A stretch of DNA of 64,000 nt from DATCRE01 sp964235605 (GCA_964235605.1 CAXSCR010000001.1:62001-126000), one strand, 5' to 3'. Shown: positions 34,239 to 42,672, numbered from the stretch's first letter. Notes: generated by a model not told the origin, from the sequence alone. Program-made: numbers and translations.

Positions 34239-35434
34239 AACCTAGTTCTTATTGAATTGCCCTCTTCCAAAACTATTGTTACTAATTTCTCACTTAAATC
34301 CTTCCGTGTATATTTTCTAAGAGCAAGTGCGCGCGCGGCACTACTGTATTCTGATAATTTCAGATTTGATAAAAATGGCGTGATACTTTTTACAAAATCA
34401 TTAGGCTGTCTGGCGTCAACTTGAATCCCACACTTCTCTTTTTCTATCTCTTCGTTAATCCAACCACCAAAATTTATGATAATGAGTTTGCCCGCAGCTA
34501 GCCCGTCGAAATATTTGTTGGGCGATCCGGTTTCAAGAATAGGCACCGATTTATAGCACACAAAAACAGCGTCTGTAATATTCATAATGTCATACACGCC
34601 TGGCCTACTTTGAAAAGGAATAAAAGAAAGATTTAGTAAGTCTAAACGTGATGCAGATCGTTTTAAATTTTCTTTCATCGCGCCGTCACCACATACAATG
34701 AAATGGATAGGTAAAGCAGCACGTTGACTCGCGCGTGCACATTCCAAAAAATAATCTAATCCATTAGCCAAACCCAACGCGCCCATATAAGAAACAACAA
34801 ACTTTCCTTCAACACCAAATTTTTTCTCCAATACCATCTGTTTCTTACAAGGTGCATAGAAATCTGTATCCGCCATGTTAGGTATAAGGTGGACTTTCTT
34901 TTGATTAACTTTTTTTTCAATAGCGTCCTTTATGGCAGGTGATAAGGCCACAATAGAAGTTGCCTCATTGTAAATAGATTTTTCTAGTTTATATAAGATC
35001 TGCTTTAGTAAATGATTTTTAATAACCCCCATTTGTATCGGGGCCTCCGGCCAGAGGTCTCCCACCTCAAAAATATATCGAATCTTATATTTAAACTTAA
35101 GCCACATTGCAGCTAATCCTACAGTTAAGGGTACAGAAATAGCATAACACAGATCAACATCCTTAATCTCTTTAAACTTATGAATAACTGCTAGGGTGTA
35201 TTTAATGAATGAAGTAATCCGGGCTGTGAAGCCAAAATTGTTGTTATACCGTATGGGTAAATAATGAACTTCAATGCCTTCAAAATCGTCTTTAAAATAA
35301 TGCTTTCCATTATAACCTGTAATAACAGCTACTTGAATTCCTTTATCAACTAGTGCCTTTGCTAAGTAATATGAACGGATGGATCCTCCTCGCTGAGGTA
35401 TATTAAAATGCTGATGCAGGATCAAAACTTTCAC
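34235..35434 (-). CDS. Glycosyltransferase family 4 (GT-B)
   Basis: About 399 residues from a GTG at 35434; a TTG seven codons upstream also keeps the frame, and no usable ATG exists near the N-terminus. The beginning VLILHQHFNIPQRGGSIRSY is the donor-fold start typical of WbuB-like GT4 enzymes; IFEVGDLWPEAPIQMGVIK, SYMGALGLANGLDYFLE and TGSPNKYFDGLAAGKLIIIN with the GT4 C-terminal EX7E-like region follow. It transfers a nucleotide-activated sugar in polysaccharide or glycolipid assembly. It stands alone, not in a polysaccharide cluster. Confidence 0.88.
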   Translation of the reverse strand: MKVLILHQHFNIPQRGGSIRSYYLAKALVDKGIQVAVITGYNGKHYFKDDFEGIEVHYLPIRYNNNFGFTARITSFIKYTLAVIHKFKEIKDVDLCYAISVPLTVGLAAMWLKFKYKIRYIFEVGDLWPEAPIQMGVIKNHLLKQILYKLEKSIYNEATSIVALSPAIKDAIEKKVNQKKVHLIPNMADTDFYAPCKKQMVLEKKFGVEGKFVVSYMGALGLANGLDYFLECARASQRAALPIHFIVCGDGAMKENLKRSASRLDLLNLSFIPFQSRPGVYDIMNITDAVFVCYKSVPILETGSPNKYFDGLAAGKLIIINFGGWINEEIEKEKCGIQVDARQPNDFVKSITPFLSNLKLSEYSSAARALALRKYTRKDLSEKLVTIVLEEGNSIRTRF

Positions 35435-35516
35435 GCTGCAAAGAAAGAAAATCAACTATATAGAGTTGTGAAGATTGTAACAATCTTTTGAGGTATTGTA
35501 TCAGGGCTAAAATAAA

Positions 35517-35544
35517 ATCGCTGTGAAATAAATCTCACAGCGAT
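35517..35544 (-). terminator. Terminator hairpin downstream of the sigma-factor operon
   Basis: Perfect 10-bp arms ATCGCTGTGA and TCACAGCGAT with an 8-nt loop, followed on the minus strand by a T-rich TTTATTTTAG. It lies 63 nt past the small gene at 35608. A second 7-bp hairpin (35471-35487) follows. Confidence 0.65.
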
Positions 35545-35607
35545 ATAATGAAAACCCTTAATCGGCAAGCCCACCTCTACTGAACAACGTAAATATCAAT
35601 AATAGTT

Positions 35608-35841
35608 CTATGTATGCTTTTGCTCTAGACTTTTGGAGAAACTCAATATGTTAAGCACCGTACCAGCCGATGGCTCAACACGTATTTTATCTACTTCTCT
35701 TTTCACTATACAAAGTTCATTGTATAGAATCTGTAGTTGAGGATCGCAAATAATTGCTTTACTAATTTCCCGCTCCTCCTTCTCCGTAGTCTCTTGGTAA
35801 ATATACCTGACTAGATCGTTCTTGGTAAAAGTCTTTATCAT
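35608..35841 (-). CDS. Small probable sigma-partner protein (anti-sigma-like)
   Basis: 77 residues: MIKTFTKNDLVRYIYQETTE, EEREISKAIICDPQLQILYN, EVDKIRVEPSAGTVLNILSF. The helical YIYQETTEKEEREI motif is like the N-terminal part of zinc-less anti-sigma proteins, without the HxxxCxxC site or a membrane anchor. Its ATG lies 80 nt inside the upstream sigma gene, in a different frame, so the two proteins share a long coding overlap. Such a pair occurs in several Cytophagales genomes from memory; binding to the sigma factor is inference. Confidence 0.65.
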   Translation of the reverse strand: MIKTFTKNDLVRYIYQETTEKEEREISKAIICDPQLQILYNELCIVKREVDKIRVEPSAGTVLNILSFSKSLEQKHT

Positions 35842-36412
35842 AGGCTCTGTTTTGTACCATTTTCTTACGCAGGTTGATTAACGCATAGCGCATTCTTCCC
35901 AACGCTGTATTGATGCTAACATCAGTACGTTCTGCAATTTCTTGAAAACTCATTTGCAAAAAGTGCCTCATAATTAACACCTGTTTTTGCTCAACCGGTA
36001 GTTCTTTAACGAAGTCTCTTAACCTTTTATGGTTCTCTTTCTTCATCTGAACAGACTCCATAGATTCTTCCGAAAATTCCATGGAATCAAAAACACGGCT
36101 ACCATCCTCCAACACAACTTCAGGATAACGTTTAAGCTTCCTAAAGTGATCAATGGCTAGGTTGTGCGCTATCCGGCTTACCCAGGGCATAAACTTCCCT
36201 TCTTCATTATACCGTCCTCCCCGGATGGTATTAATGACTTTAATGAAAGTTTCCTGCAAAAGGTCTTCAGCAACATACCGATCTTTAACAATCAGATATA
36301 TAGCCGTAAAAATTTTCGATTTGTGTCTGAAAAGGAGCACTTCGAAAGCTTCTTCGTTACCGTTTTGATAGAGCGACACAAGCTGGCTGTCACTTAATCT
36401 TTTATCAATCAT
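35762..36412 (-). CDS. ECF-type sigma-70 family RNA polymerase sigma factor
   Basis: 216 residues. Region 2 spans about 20-95 (EEAFEVLLFRHKSKIFTAIY, DRYVAEDLLQETFIKVINTI, FMPWVSRIAHNLAIDHFRKL) and region 4 about 130-190 (ELPVEQKQVLIMRHFLQMSF, QEIAERTDVSINTALGRMRY). The linker is long and acidic (EDGSRVFDSMEFSEESMESV). The last 26 residues (from YDKDFYQERSS) overlap the next gene and look less conserved than the rest, so the overlap may be a late extension of this gene. No extracytoplasmic sensor is encoded nearby. Confidence 0.92.
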   Translation of the reverse strand: MIDKRLSDSQLVSLYQNGNEEAFEVLLFRHKSKIFTAIYLIVKDRYVAEDLLQETFIKVINTIRGGRYNEEGKFMPWVSRIAHNLAIDHFRKLKRYPEVVLEDGSRVFDSMEFSEESMESVQMKKENHKRLRDFVKELPVEQKQVLIMRHFLQMSFQEIAERTDVSINTALGRMRYALINLRKKMVQNRAYDKDFYQERSSQVYLPRDYGEGGAGN

Positions 36413-36592
36413 TCGTCTTTGCTTTTAGGTAACGTAGAGGTCTATCTCAATATTGTGCTGGGTTAGTTTGGAACTATTGGTCTGAAAAGTTAAAAATAAT
36501 CTTCGATAGCACCAAAGAATTTTGAAAATTTTCTTGCCTTCTAATTAATTTCTTGTGGTATTTGTCAGCGGAATTTCTTTGTAAATTAAACT

Positions 36593-36976
36593 ATGGCGGT
36601 GAGCAAAAAACGTGTAATTAAAAGCCTCGAGAATCTTTCTGAGGATTTAAAGGATTTAATAAAGGATCAATACCCGGGTGGGTATGAAAGTACCATTACA
36701 CGCATCATGAATGCAAAAAAGGAGCCTATTTTTGTGTTTCCTCTTGAAACTGATGATGCAGTTTACTTAGTAAAGGTTCCGGCCACGAAAAATAGCGATG
36801 GCGGTTATGATGTAGAATCGGGCAATCCGCAAGAGTTTGATAAGTCAACTGATGATGATCCGATAGCTGTGGGCGAGGACGATTTACTCGCTGCCACTAA
36901 AAGTGATGCTGATGACGACGACTATGATGCGAAAAGTACGGCAGATCCTAGTTACGATCCTGATTTCGACAATTAA
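36593..36976 (+). CDS. Conserved hypothetical acidic-tailed protein
   Basis: 127 residues. The first 75 are ordered and well conserved in Bacteroidota: SKKRVIKSLENLSEDLKDLI, GGYESTITRIMNAKKEPIFV, FPLETDDAVYLVKVPATKN. The C-terminal 50 are acidic and low complexity (DDDPIAVGEDDLL, DADDDDYDAKST), probably disordered. No known domain is recognised; the tail is like those of nucleic-acid-mimic or chaperone-binding proteins, but this is only a resemblance. A strong terminator follows 20 nt past the stop. Confidence 0.72.
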   Translation: MAVSKKRVIKSLENLSEDLKDLIKDQYPGGYESTITRIMNAKKEPIFVFPLETDDAVYLVKVPATKNSDGGYDVESGNPQEFDKSTDDDPIAVGEDDLLAATKSDADDDDYDAKSTADPSYDPDFDN

Positions 36977-36996
36977 TCAAATTAATTTCCAATACT

Positions 36997-37029
36997 AACA
37001 CCATCCAACAAGAGATGGTGTTTTCTTTT
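36997..37029 (+). terminator. Rho-independent terminator
   Basis: A perfect 9-bp stem (AACACCATC / GATGGTGTT) with an 8-nt loop is followed by TTCTTTT. It separates the acidic protein gene from the methyltransferase gene, whose ATG is at 37039. Confidence 0.85.
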
Positions 37030-37038
37030 ATATGATTG

Positions 37039-37587
37039 ATGAAGAAGTACAAACTAGACGAACTCGGACGAATATCTGTAGATGAATTTAAAAAGGTTGA
37101 TAAATTACCTGTATGCATTGTTTTGGATGGCATTCGGAGTTTGCATAATGTAGGTTCTGCTTTTCGTACTGCAGATGCTTTTAGAATCGAAAAGATTTAT
37201 TTAACAGGAATTACGGGAACGCCACCCCATAGAGAAATTCAAAAAACAGCACTTGGAGCCACAGAATCTGTTGATTGGGAGTATGCAGAAACTTCGGCCA
37301 CGTTGATAAAACGCTTGAAGGAGCTTAATTATAGAATTCTTGCCGTTGAACAAACAAACGAAAGCATTGCTCTTCAAACATTTACACCTGATGATAATCA
37401 AAAATATTGTTTGGTTTTTGGCAATGAGGTAAATGGTGTTAGCGATGATGTAATTGCTCTGGCTGATATGGCACTAGAGATTCCTCAAACTGGAACCAAA
37501 CATTCACTTAATATTTCGGTTTGCCTCGGTGTGGTAGTATGGGAAATATTTAGCAAGTTAACGTTACGGGTGGACTTACATAAGTAA
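37039..37587 (+). CDS. TrmH/SpoU-family RNA 2'-O-methyltransferase
   Basis: 182 residues from the ATG at 37039 (a TTG one codon earlier is unlikely). The SPOUT knot motifs are clear: VLDGIRSLHNVGSAFRTADA (motif 1, N and R), CLVFGNEVNGVSDDVI (motif 2) and LEIPQTGTKHSLNISVCLGV (motif 3, S-L-N). This is the catalytic domain only, without an N-terminal L30e-like domain, so it probably modifies tRNA or rRNA as a dimer; the position cannot be assigned. The 3' end runs into a 22-bp tandem duplication. Confidence 0.93.
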   Translation: MKKYKLDELGRISVDEFKKVDKLPVCIVLDGIRSLHNVGSAFRTADAFRIEKIYLTGITGTPPHREIQKTALGATESVDWEYAETSATLIKRLKELNYRILAVEQTNESIALQTFTPDDNQKYCLVFGNEVNGVSDDVIALADMALEIPQTGTKHSLNISVCLGVVVWEIFSKLTLRVDLHK

Positions 37588-37622
37588 TTAGAGGCACTTA
37601 CATTAGTAATTAGAGGCACTTA
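37575..37622. repeat. 22-bp tandem duplication at a convergent junction
   Basis: CTTACAT(A/T)AGTAATTAGAGG is present twice (37575 onward and 37597 onward), differing at one base. It spans the stop of the TrmH-like gene and the stop of the convergent lipoprotein gene. Confidence 0.85.
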
Positions 37623-38316
37623 AAATAACATTAACCTTTGAGTAGTATATTTTAGTACGGCCCTTATAAGCAGAATCTGTACCTATAATAAGCCAAACCT
37701 CACCCAGCGAGTTTGTCTTAACTGCAAAATAAGGGTAAGCAGATGATATTGTATTGCCTTTTGTGGTTAGATCGTAAGTTTGCGTGCTGTTTTCAACGCC
37801 AATTTTGCCAATAACTACCATGTCTGAGCCACCAATACCCCCAAGCCCTTTATCAATATTCAGCCTGTAATAATCTTCATCTATAATTCTTTTCGGCTCT
37901 GAGGCGGTTGCTCCTACCTTTAAACTCACGCTATCTGCCTCGATACTACCATACGGTGCATTGGATGCAAATTCAATATCGTAGACAATTGTATATTCAG
38001 TATTGGGCGTAAGACCTAATATCTTCTTCTTAATGAACATAAAAAGATGTTCGCCTTTATTATCACCAGAAAGCGCTAATGCTTTGTTATTGGATATATT
38101 ATCTGGCAAAGAGCCATAAGAAAATTCGAGTTCGCTTAAGGTTGAATCTACGATTTTATAGTCAGCAAAATCTCCTTCCCAACCAGATTTTGACTCATTA
38201 AAATCAAAGGAAGTAGATAAAACATTAATTCCAGGATCTTCATCATTAGAGAGAGAACAAGCCCCTAAGAACAATGAGGTTAAAAGAATAAGATAAAAGC
38301 TTCTCCGCAATTTCAT
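37603..38316 (-). CDS. Hypothetical lipoprotein
   Basis: 237 residues. MKLRRSFYLILLTSLFLGAC is a textbook lipoprotein signal; the aspartate-rich SNDEDPG after Cys may serve as an export signal for surface display in Bacteroidota, though this is inference. The mature domain is beta-rich (DFNESKSGWEGDFADYKI, ALALSGDNKGEHLFMFIKKK, GLTPNTEYTIVYDIEF) like a carbohydrate-binding or jelly-roll module with a ligand loop. No enzyme motif. Transcribed alone, facing the TrmH gene. Confidence 0.7.
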   Translation of the reverse strand: MKLRRSFYLILLTSLFLGACSLSNDEDPGINVLSTSFDFNESKSGWEGDFADYKIVDSTLSELEFSYGSLPDNISNNKALALSGDNKGEHLFMFIKKKILGLTPNTEYTIVYDIEFASNAPYGSIEADSVSLKVGATASEPKRIIDEDYYRLNIDKGLGGIGGSDMVVIGKIGVENSTQTYDLTTKGNTISSAYPYFAVKTNSLGEVWLIIGTDSAYKGRTKIYYSKVNVILSASNY

Positions 38317-38443
38317 AACTCAAACATAACGCCTGTAATTAGACACAAACCTTAAAACAAAAGTTGTAAATCTTATTTGCAAGTTGCAAAATTTATCGCA
38401 TGTTTATTCTGCCTCTATTTAATAAAAGCTCGACAATATACAT

Positions 38444-38968
38444 ATGAAAACCCTCCGTCTCGTATTAATTTTCTGCTGGTGCTTATCCTGCAAAGAAATA
38501 TCATTTAAAGAGCCTCAACCCAAAGGTAAAAAAACGCTTGAACAGATTCCAGGGTCGCTTCAAGGCAATTATCTATTGAGAGATGACAATGGTTATATGA
38601 AAGACACACTTGAAGTAAGTGCTGAAGGATATCGCACTGGCTCTATGTCTAGTGACGAAGCTTTGCTTAGTGATAGTCTCATCCTAAAATATTACAAAGG
38701 ATTCTATTTCCTTAGTATGCATAAAAAACCGGAGTGGTATGTTAGGGTTATTAAACAAGAAAAAAATGGTGACCTCCTTTATATGGAAATGGATCATGAG
38801 GACAATAACTTCAGTGACTTCATACAAAGGCTATCACGTGAAATTAAAGTTGATAGCATATCTTTAAAAGATAAAAAATTATATCAGATTGACCCCTCAC
38901 CCAAACATTTAATAAGTCTGATCAATAAGGGGTTCTTTAAGCAAACGCTATTAAGAAAATTACAGTAA
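38444..38968 (+). CDS. Hypothetical lipoprotein
   Basis: 174 residues with a short signal (MKTLRLVLIFCWCLSC) whose lipobox CLSC gives a lipidated cysteine at 16. The mature part is a soluble beta/alpha domain (GSLQGNYLLRDDNGYMKDTL, LLSDSLILKYYKGFYFLSMH, EWYVRVIKQEKNGDLLYMEM). I recognise no family. It diverges from the lipoprotein gene at 37603 (127-nt AT-rich gap) and faces the PrsW-like gene with a 5-nt gap. Confidence 0.62.
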   Translation: MKTLRLVLIFCWCLSCKEISFKEPQPKGKKTLEQIPGSLQGNYLLRDDNGYMKDTLEVSAEGYRTGSMSSDEALLSDSLILKYYKGFYFLSMHKKPEWYVRVIKQEKNGDLLYMEMDHEDNNFSDFIQRLSREIKVDSISLKDKKLYQIDPSPKHLISLINKGFFKQTLLRKLQ

Positions 38969-38973
38969 GTGTG

Positions 38974-39702
38974 TCACCCTAAAGGTTCATTGTCTTCATT
39001 TTTTTCCAGTGCCGTATTCTGAGTAATGATGAAAGGTGAAGCTGATTGATGTAATTTAATTGCCTTACGTGATAACATTACCCCAATGACCAAAGAGGCA
39101 AAGGCTCCGAACCAAATACCGGGAATATAAGATATGAATAAGAAATAATCATATCCGCCATGAAATATCATAGGTATCAATAAGGCAATAACACTAAAAT
39201 ATAGTTCTTTACTTTGGTCAAATTTTGCTCTACCTAAAAAATAACCCATCAATACACCAAATGTTGCATGTGCTGGCACCGCAGTAAACACACGTAACAT
39301 TCCTACAACAAAACCCTCATCAAAAACATATATAATATTTTCAAAGGTAGCAAAACCCATGCTTACCATAACCGCATAGACTATGCCATCAAATGGCTCA
39401 TTAAAATTTTTATTCCGAAAAAGAATGAAGCGAACAAAAATGAATTTACTGAACTCTTCAATAAGTGCTACTTTAAAAAAAGCATTATAAAATTGATCAA
39501 TAATATCTGCCTCATTCGTAAATATCAACAGATTTACTGGGTAGCTTATAGAAATAGCGATGGCAATGCTTAATACGCCATAAAAGAAACTGATTAAAAG
39601 CAGGTGGACTGGCTCTCTTTCATGTTTATCTTTTAAATAAATATAAATTCCAATACCAAAGCCAGGTGCTAGTGCTAATGCAAGGAGCGCAAGAAAATTC
39701 AT
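38974..39702 (-). CDS. PrsW-family intramembrane protease
   Basis: 242 residues, about seven transmembrane helices. The catalytic diglutamate motif is in FKVALIEEFSKFIFVRFI (EExxK), followed by FDGIVYAVMVSMGFATFENI and the histidine helix VPAHATFGVLMGYFLG. PrsW of Bacillus cleaves an anti-sigma factor; here the target is unknown, though an ECF sigma operon lies 2.5 kb away. All active-site residues are in place. Confidence 0.87.
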   Translation of the reverse strand: MNFLALLALALAPGFGIGIYIYLKDKHEREPVHLLLISFFYGVLSIAIAISISYPVNLLIFTNEADIIDQFYNAFFKVALIEEFSKFIFVRFILFRNKNFNEPFDGIVYAVMVSMGFATFENIIYVFDEGFVVGMLRVFTAVPAHATFGVLMGYFLGRAKFDQSKELYFSVIALLIPMIFHGGYDYFLFISYIPGIWFGAFASLVIGVMLSRKAIKLHQSASPFIITQNTALEKNEDNEPLG

Positions 39703-39724
39703 TATTTTTTATTTCCTGATATCA

Positions 39725-40267
39725 CTACTCAATAACTTCTTCAAGCTGATCCATTTTATCATCCGAATATTTCCCCGAGGTTGTATAAACAATCTTACCG
39801 CCAGGGTCTAAAACAAAAAAATACGGTGTATCGTTATTCTTAAACTCTAACGCGTCTTTATAAGGCTTTAACTCACCCTTATAAAACAGAATATAGGGTA
39901 ATAATTGCGGGTCAACGTTTTTCAACGCTTGGCGTTTGGCTGTTCCTGTTGCCGCGGCATTAACGCCTGTAAACATGGGTACAAAATATACATTTACATC
40001 ATAGCCAAAACCTGACATGATGCCCGTGGTTTTCTGAATAAATTTTTCAAACACAGGTTGAAACCAGGTATTAAGTTCGTCCTCCGACTTTCTAGAATAG
40101 GCAAGACCAAGCAATGTATATTTACCTTTAACTTGAAGTGGTAACTGTACCTTTTTATCTTCAGCTGTTTCTGCGGCCATGTCTGGAAAAATCTTTCCAA
40201 TCACTTGTGCATTTATCGAGATGGTTAGAAACTGGGCAAAGCATATTGAAATCATAATTCGTTTCAT
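39725..40267 (-). CDS. Secreted thioredoxin-fold-like protein
   Basis: About 180 residues from the ATG at 40267, which opens a clean signal peptide (MKRIMISICFAQFLTISINA); the frame runs further upstream but would overlap the divergent methyltransferase gene. The mature domain has VQLPLQVKGKYTLLGLAYSR, a central DVNVYFVPMFTG, and TPYFFVLDPGGKIVYTTSGK, strands typical of a thioredoxin-like or peroxiredoxin-like fold, but there is no CxxC pair and no cysteine in the mature part, so redox chemistry is unlikely. Confidence 0.65.
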   Translation of the reverse strand: MKRIMISICFAQFLTISINAQVIGKIFPDMAAETAEDKKVQLPLQVKGKYTLLGLAYSRKSEDELNTWFQPVFEKFIQKTTGIMSGFGYDVNVYFVPMFTGVNAAATGTAKRQALKNVDPQLLPYILFYKGELKPYKDALEFKNNDTPYFFVLDPGGKIVYTTSGKYSDDKMDQLEEVIE

Positions 40268-40349
40268 AAAAAAGCTTTTTATTGAAGTTAAAGAATAACT
40301 AGGATAATCTCTTCCTTTGTAAAACAAAAACGTAACCACACACAAACCA

Positions 40350-41075
40350 ATGAGCGTCAAAGACCATTATTACAACCACTTAGGTAATTTCTATTCTTGG
40401 ATGCTGGGAGATTTTAATGAGGGCCAATTACAACAAGAAAATTTTTTTCGTGAAATGGGCATTTTTCCCCATTTCACGAAAATTGCCTTTGACTTAGGGG
40501 CCGCCCATGGCTTGCAGACCATTTCATTAGCAAAACTGAATTTCAGTGTTACCGCCGTGGATTTCAATCTACAGTTACTTAATGAATTAGTAGGGCGTAT
40601 AGAAAATCTCCCTATTGAAGTCGTGGAAAGCGATATTCTTGAATTTCTCCGATCTCAAAAAAGTAGCGCCGAGGTAATCGTCTGTATGGGAGATACATTA
40701 ACTCATTTAGAATCTATAGATGATGTTGATGCACTTGTACATTTGAGTGCTCATAAACTAATTAAGCATGGGAGAATAATTCTTTCATTCAGAGACCTTA
40801 CCAAAGAAATTAAAGGAACGCAAAGGTTCATACCTGTTAAGAGTGATGAGAATAAGATTCTAACCTGCTTTCTTGAATACTTTCCAGATCATGTTATGGT
40901 CTATGATATTCTCCATGAGAGAAAAGATGGATTGTGGATTCAGAAAGTAAGCAGTTATCCTAAACTAAGGATAGACGAATTTTTGATTTTAAGTATGTTC
41001 AATTCAAATGGGATTCGATTAATAAACTCTTTTGTGAGGAACCGAATGCGTTATCTAATTGGTGAGAAGATTTAG
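40350..41075 (+). CDS. Class I SAM-dependent methyltransferase
   Basis: 241 residues. SAM-binding motif I is IAFDLGAAHGLQTISLAKL near residue 48, followed by FSVTAVDFNLQLLNELVG (acidic end of beta-2) and EVIVCMGDTLTHL (motif IV). The N-terminal DHYYNHLGNFYSWMLGDF helps classify it with small-molecule methyltransferases; the substrate is unknown. A perfect 15-bp inverted repeat lies inside the coding region at residues 33-44. Its stop abuts the stop of the convergent histidine-kinase gene. Confidence 0.83.
   Translation: MSVKDHYYNHLGNFYSWMLGDFNEGQLQQENFFREMGIFPHFTKIAFDLGAAHGLQTISLAKLNFSVTAVDFNLQLLNELVGRIENLPIEVVESDILEFLRSQKSSAEVIVCMGDTLTHLESIDDVDALVHLSAHKLIKHGRIILSFRDLTKEIKGTQRFIPVKSDENKILTCFLEYFPDHVMVYDILHERKDGLWIQKVSSYPKLRIDEFLILSMFNSNGIRLINSFVRNRMRYLIGEKI
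40445..40482 (+). other. Perfect 15-bp hairpin inside a methyltransferase gene
   Basis: Arms 40445-40459 and 40468-40482 are exact reverse complements (core CGTGAAATGGG / CCCATTTCACG) around an 8-nt loop. It lies about 95 nt into the coding sequence. It is stable enough to affect translation or mRNA decay and far longer than usual chance pairs in a coding region. Confidence 0.8.
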
Positions 41076-42467
41076 TTAGTCAAATTCAGGCTTTTCGATG
41101 ACGAGCGTAAAGGTACTGCCCTTTCCAAATTCAGATTTTAATGAGATGTTTCCTTTTATTTTTTTAAGTGCTTCTTGCACAATGTATAAACCTAAGCCGG
41201 TGCCTTCTGTGTTTTTAGAAGCGCGATAAAACATATCAAAAACTTTATTCATACTGTCAGGATGAATACCCTGTCCATTATCCTCCACTGCAATTTGGAT
41301 ACTTCCTACATTTTTGATAAAGGTTACTTTAATATAAGGATCTGTTTGATTTGGGTTATGGTATTTTACAGCATTGGAAATCAGATTTCCCAAAATAATC
41401 TTCATTTGATGGTAATCTGAAATAAAATGATTTTGCAGGCTTTGTTCATACACTAATGAAATAGAGGAGGCGCCTTTATTGAACTTTACATCTTGAACGG
41501 TATCTTGAAGTAAGGCATCAAAATCTATATCCTCCATTTTGACATCAAATTTTTTACTTCGGGCTAGCGTCAATATATCTGCAATGCCCATATCAAGCTT
41601 TTTGATTCGATCTTCAATAAGCTGCATAAAAGTACGTGCTCGTTCTTCCTGCAACTCTTCTTTTCCAAGAAAGGTTAAGCCGAGAATGGAAGCTATTGGT
41701 GCTCGTAAATCATGCGATGTACTATATAAAAAAATATCTAGCTCTTTATTAGCCTTGTTTAATTTGTAGCGTTCATCTTCTAGTAGCCACATTACTTTGC
41801 CCAGACCCATCACTGATATTAGCAAAAGGTCAATAAGACCTAAATAACCCGGTACATTAATTGGAATGTCTAAAAGATTAGCGATTACAAAAGCAAAGTA
41901 AATAAATTGGTCTATACTAAAAAGTACAAAAGCAACAGCTAATAATTTCTGGCCGAACCCTTTTGTAAATTTATGATGAGACCAAACTACTATTCCCGCC
42001 AAAAGAAAACCACATGCTGGTAGTACAGTCCGTGTGCCAATACGCAATAAGTACTGGCCTGCCACTGCATCTGGGTTTTGACTAAACGCCAATACTGTTA
42101 TAAGTGCTAGCAGAATAGAGGCAACAATTACCACATGGTGTATCCTTCTTTTTATGGGTTTTTCATAAACCAATTGATAAGCACCTATCAGAATAAGAAA
42201 GATCTGCGAGTAACATCCTAACTGGGCAAAGAAACTTAGGCTGATTACAAGCATATTTTGTTCACCATCAGAACTGAATAAAAGCAGTGCTGTGCACAAA
42301 GCATATACTGAAAACGCTAGCCAACTACGCGACCACGAACGCAAAAATCTGCGAATGTACATTTTACTGAAATACCTGAATATGAAAAATATGATAACAC
42401 CCATTGCACATTGGGCGAGATATATAATTAGAATTTGATACGTATTTTCCGAAAGTTCGGGAAACAT
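41076..42467 (-). CDS. 7-TM sensor histidine kinase
   Basis: 463 residues from the ATG at 42467; the frame extends to a TTG at 42560 inside the tRNA terminator, so the longer start is rejected. Residues about 5-230 hold seven hydrophobic helices forming a membrane-embedded sensor. Then come the H-box FLYSTSHDLRAPIASILGL, N-box LGNLISNAVKYHNPNQ, G1 VEDNGQGIHPDS, F-box FDMFYRAS and G2 NTEGTGLGLYIVQEALKK, all intact. No response regulator gene is adjacent, so it is an orphan. The signal is unknown. Confidence 0.9.
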   Translation of the reverse strand: MFPELSENTYQILIIYLAQCAMGVIIFFIFRYFSKMYIRRFLRSWSRSWLAFSVYALCTALLLFSSDGEQNMLVISLSFFAQLGCYSQIFLILIGAYQLVYEKPIKRRIHHVVIVASILLALITVLAFSQNPDAVAGQYLLRIGTRTVLPACGFLLAGIVVWSHHKFTKGFGQKLLAVAFVLFSIDQFIYFAFVIANLLDIPINVPGYLGLIDLLLISVMGLGKVMWLLEDERYKLNKANKELDIFLYSTSHDLRAPIASILGLTFLGKEELQEERARTFMQLIEDRIKKLDMGIADILTLARSKKFDVKMEDIDFDALLQDTVQDVKFNKGASSISLVYEQSLQNHFISDYHQMKIILGNLISNAVKYHNPNQTDPYIKVTFIKNVGSIQIAVEDNGQGIHPDSMNKVFDMFYRASKNTEGTGLGLYIVQEALKKIKGNISLKSEFGKGSTFTLVIEKPEFD

Positions 42468-42550
42468 GAAAAATGGTTTAAAAAAATTAAAGTTAATAAA
42501 GCTGGATACTTTATCTAAATCTGATGAATTTGAAATAATTTGAGCCTGAA

Positions 42551-42593
42551 TAAAAAACAAATACCCTGTCTTAACGTGTTAAGACAGGGTATT
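42551..42593 (-). terminator. Terminator of tRNA-Phe
   Basis: Arms 42560-42575 and 42578-42593 pair perfectly over 16 bp (AATACCCTGTCTTAAC). On the minus strand the stem is followed by TTGTTTTTTA. It lies 6 nt downstream of the tRNA 3' end. Confidence 0.9.
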
Positions 42594-42599
42594 TTGATG

Positions 42600-42672
42600 T
42601 GGTGATGGAGGGAATTGAACCCCCGACACAAGGATTTTCAGTCCTTTGCTCTACCAACTGAGCTACATCACC
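42600..42672 (-). tRNA. tRNA-Phe (GAA)
   Basis: On the minus strand a 73-nt cloverleaf folds: acceptor GGTGATG/CATCACC plus discriminator A, D-arm GCTCAGTTGGTAGAGC, anticodon arm AGGACTGAAAATCCT with anticodon GAA, and T-arm GGGGGTTCAATTCCCTC-type with the T-loop TTCAATT. CCA is not encoded. An exact TACTTTTG -7 box lies upstream and a strong terminator downstream, so it is a single-gene transcript. Confidence 0.97.

Noticed and set aside
39725..42467. A PrsW/sigma/anti-sigma signalling circuit linking 35.6-39.7 kb
   Set aside because: The small sigma partner has no transmembrane segment for PrsW to cut, and the genes are 2.5 kb apart with unrelated genes and a terminator between. No sequence evidence links them.
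41076..42560. Longer histidine-kinase start at 42560
   Set aside because: The TTG lies within the tRNA-Phe terminator stem region, and the extra residues are not membrane-like; the ATG at 42467 opens directly into the first helix.
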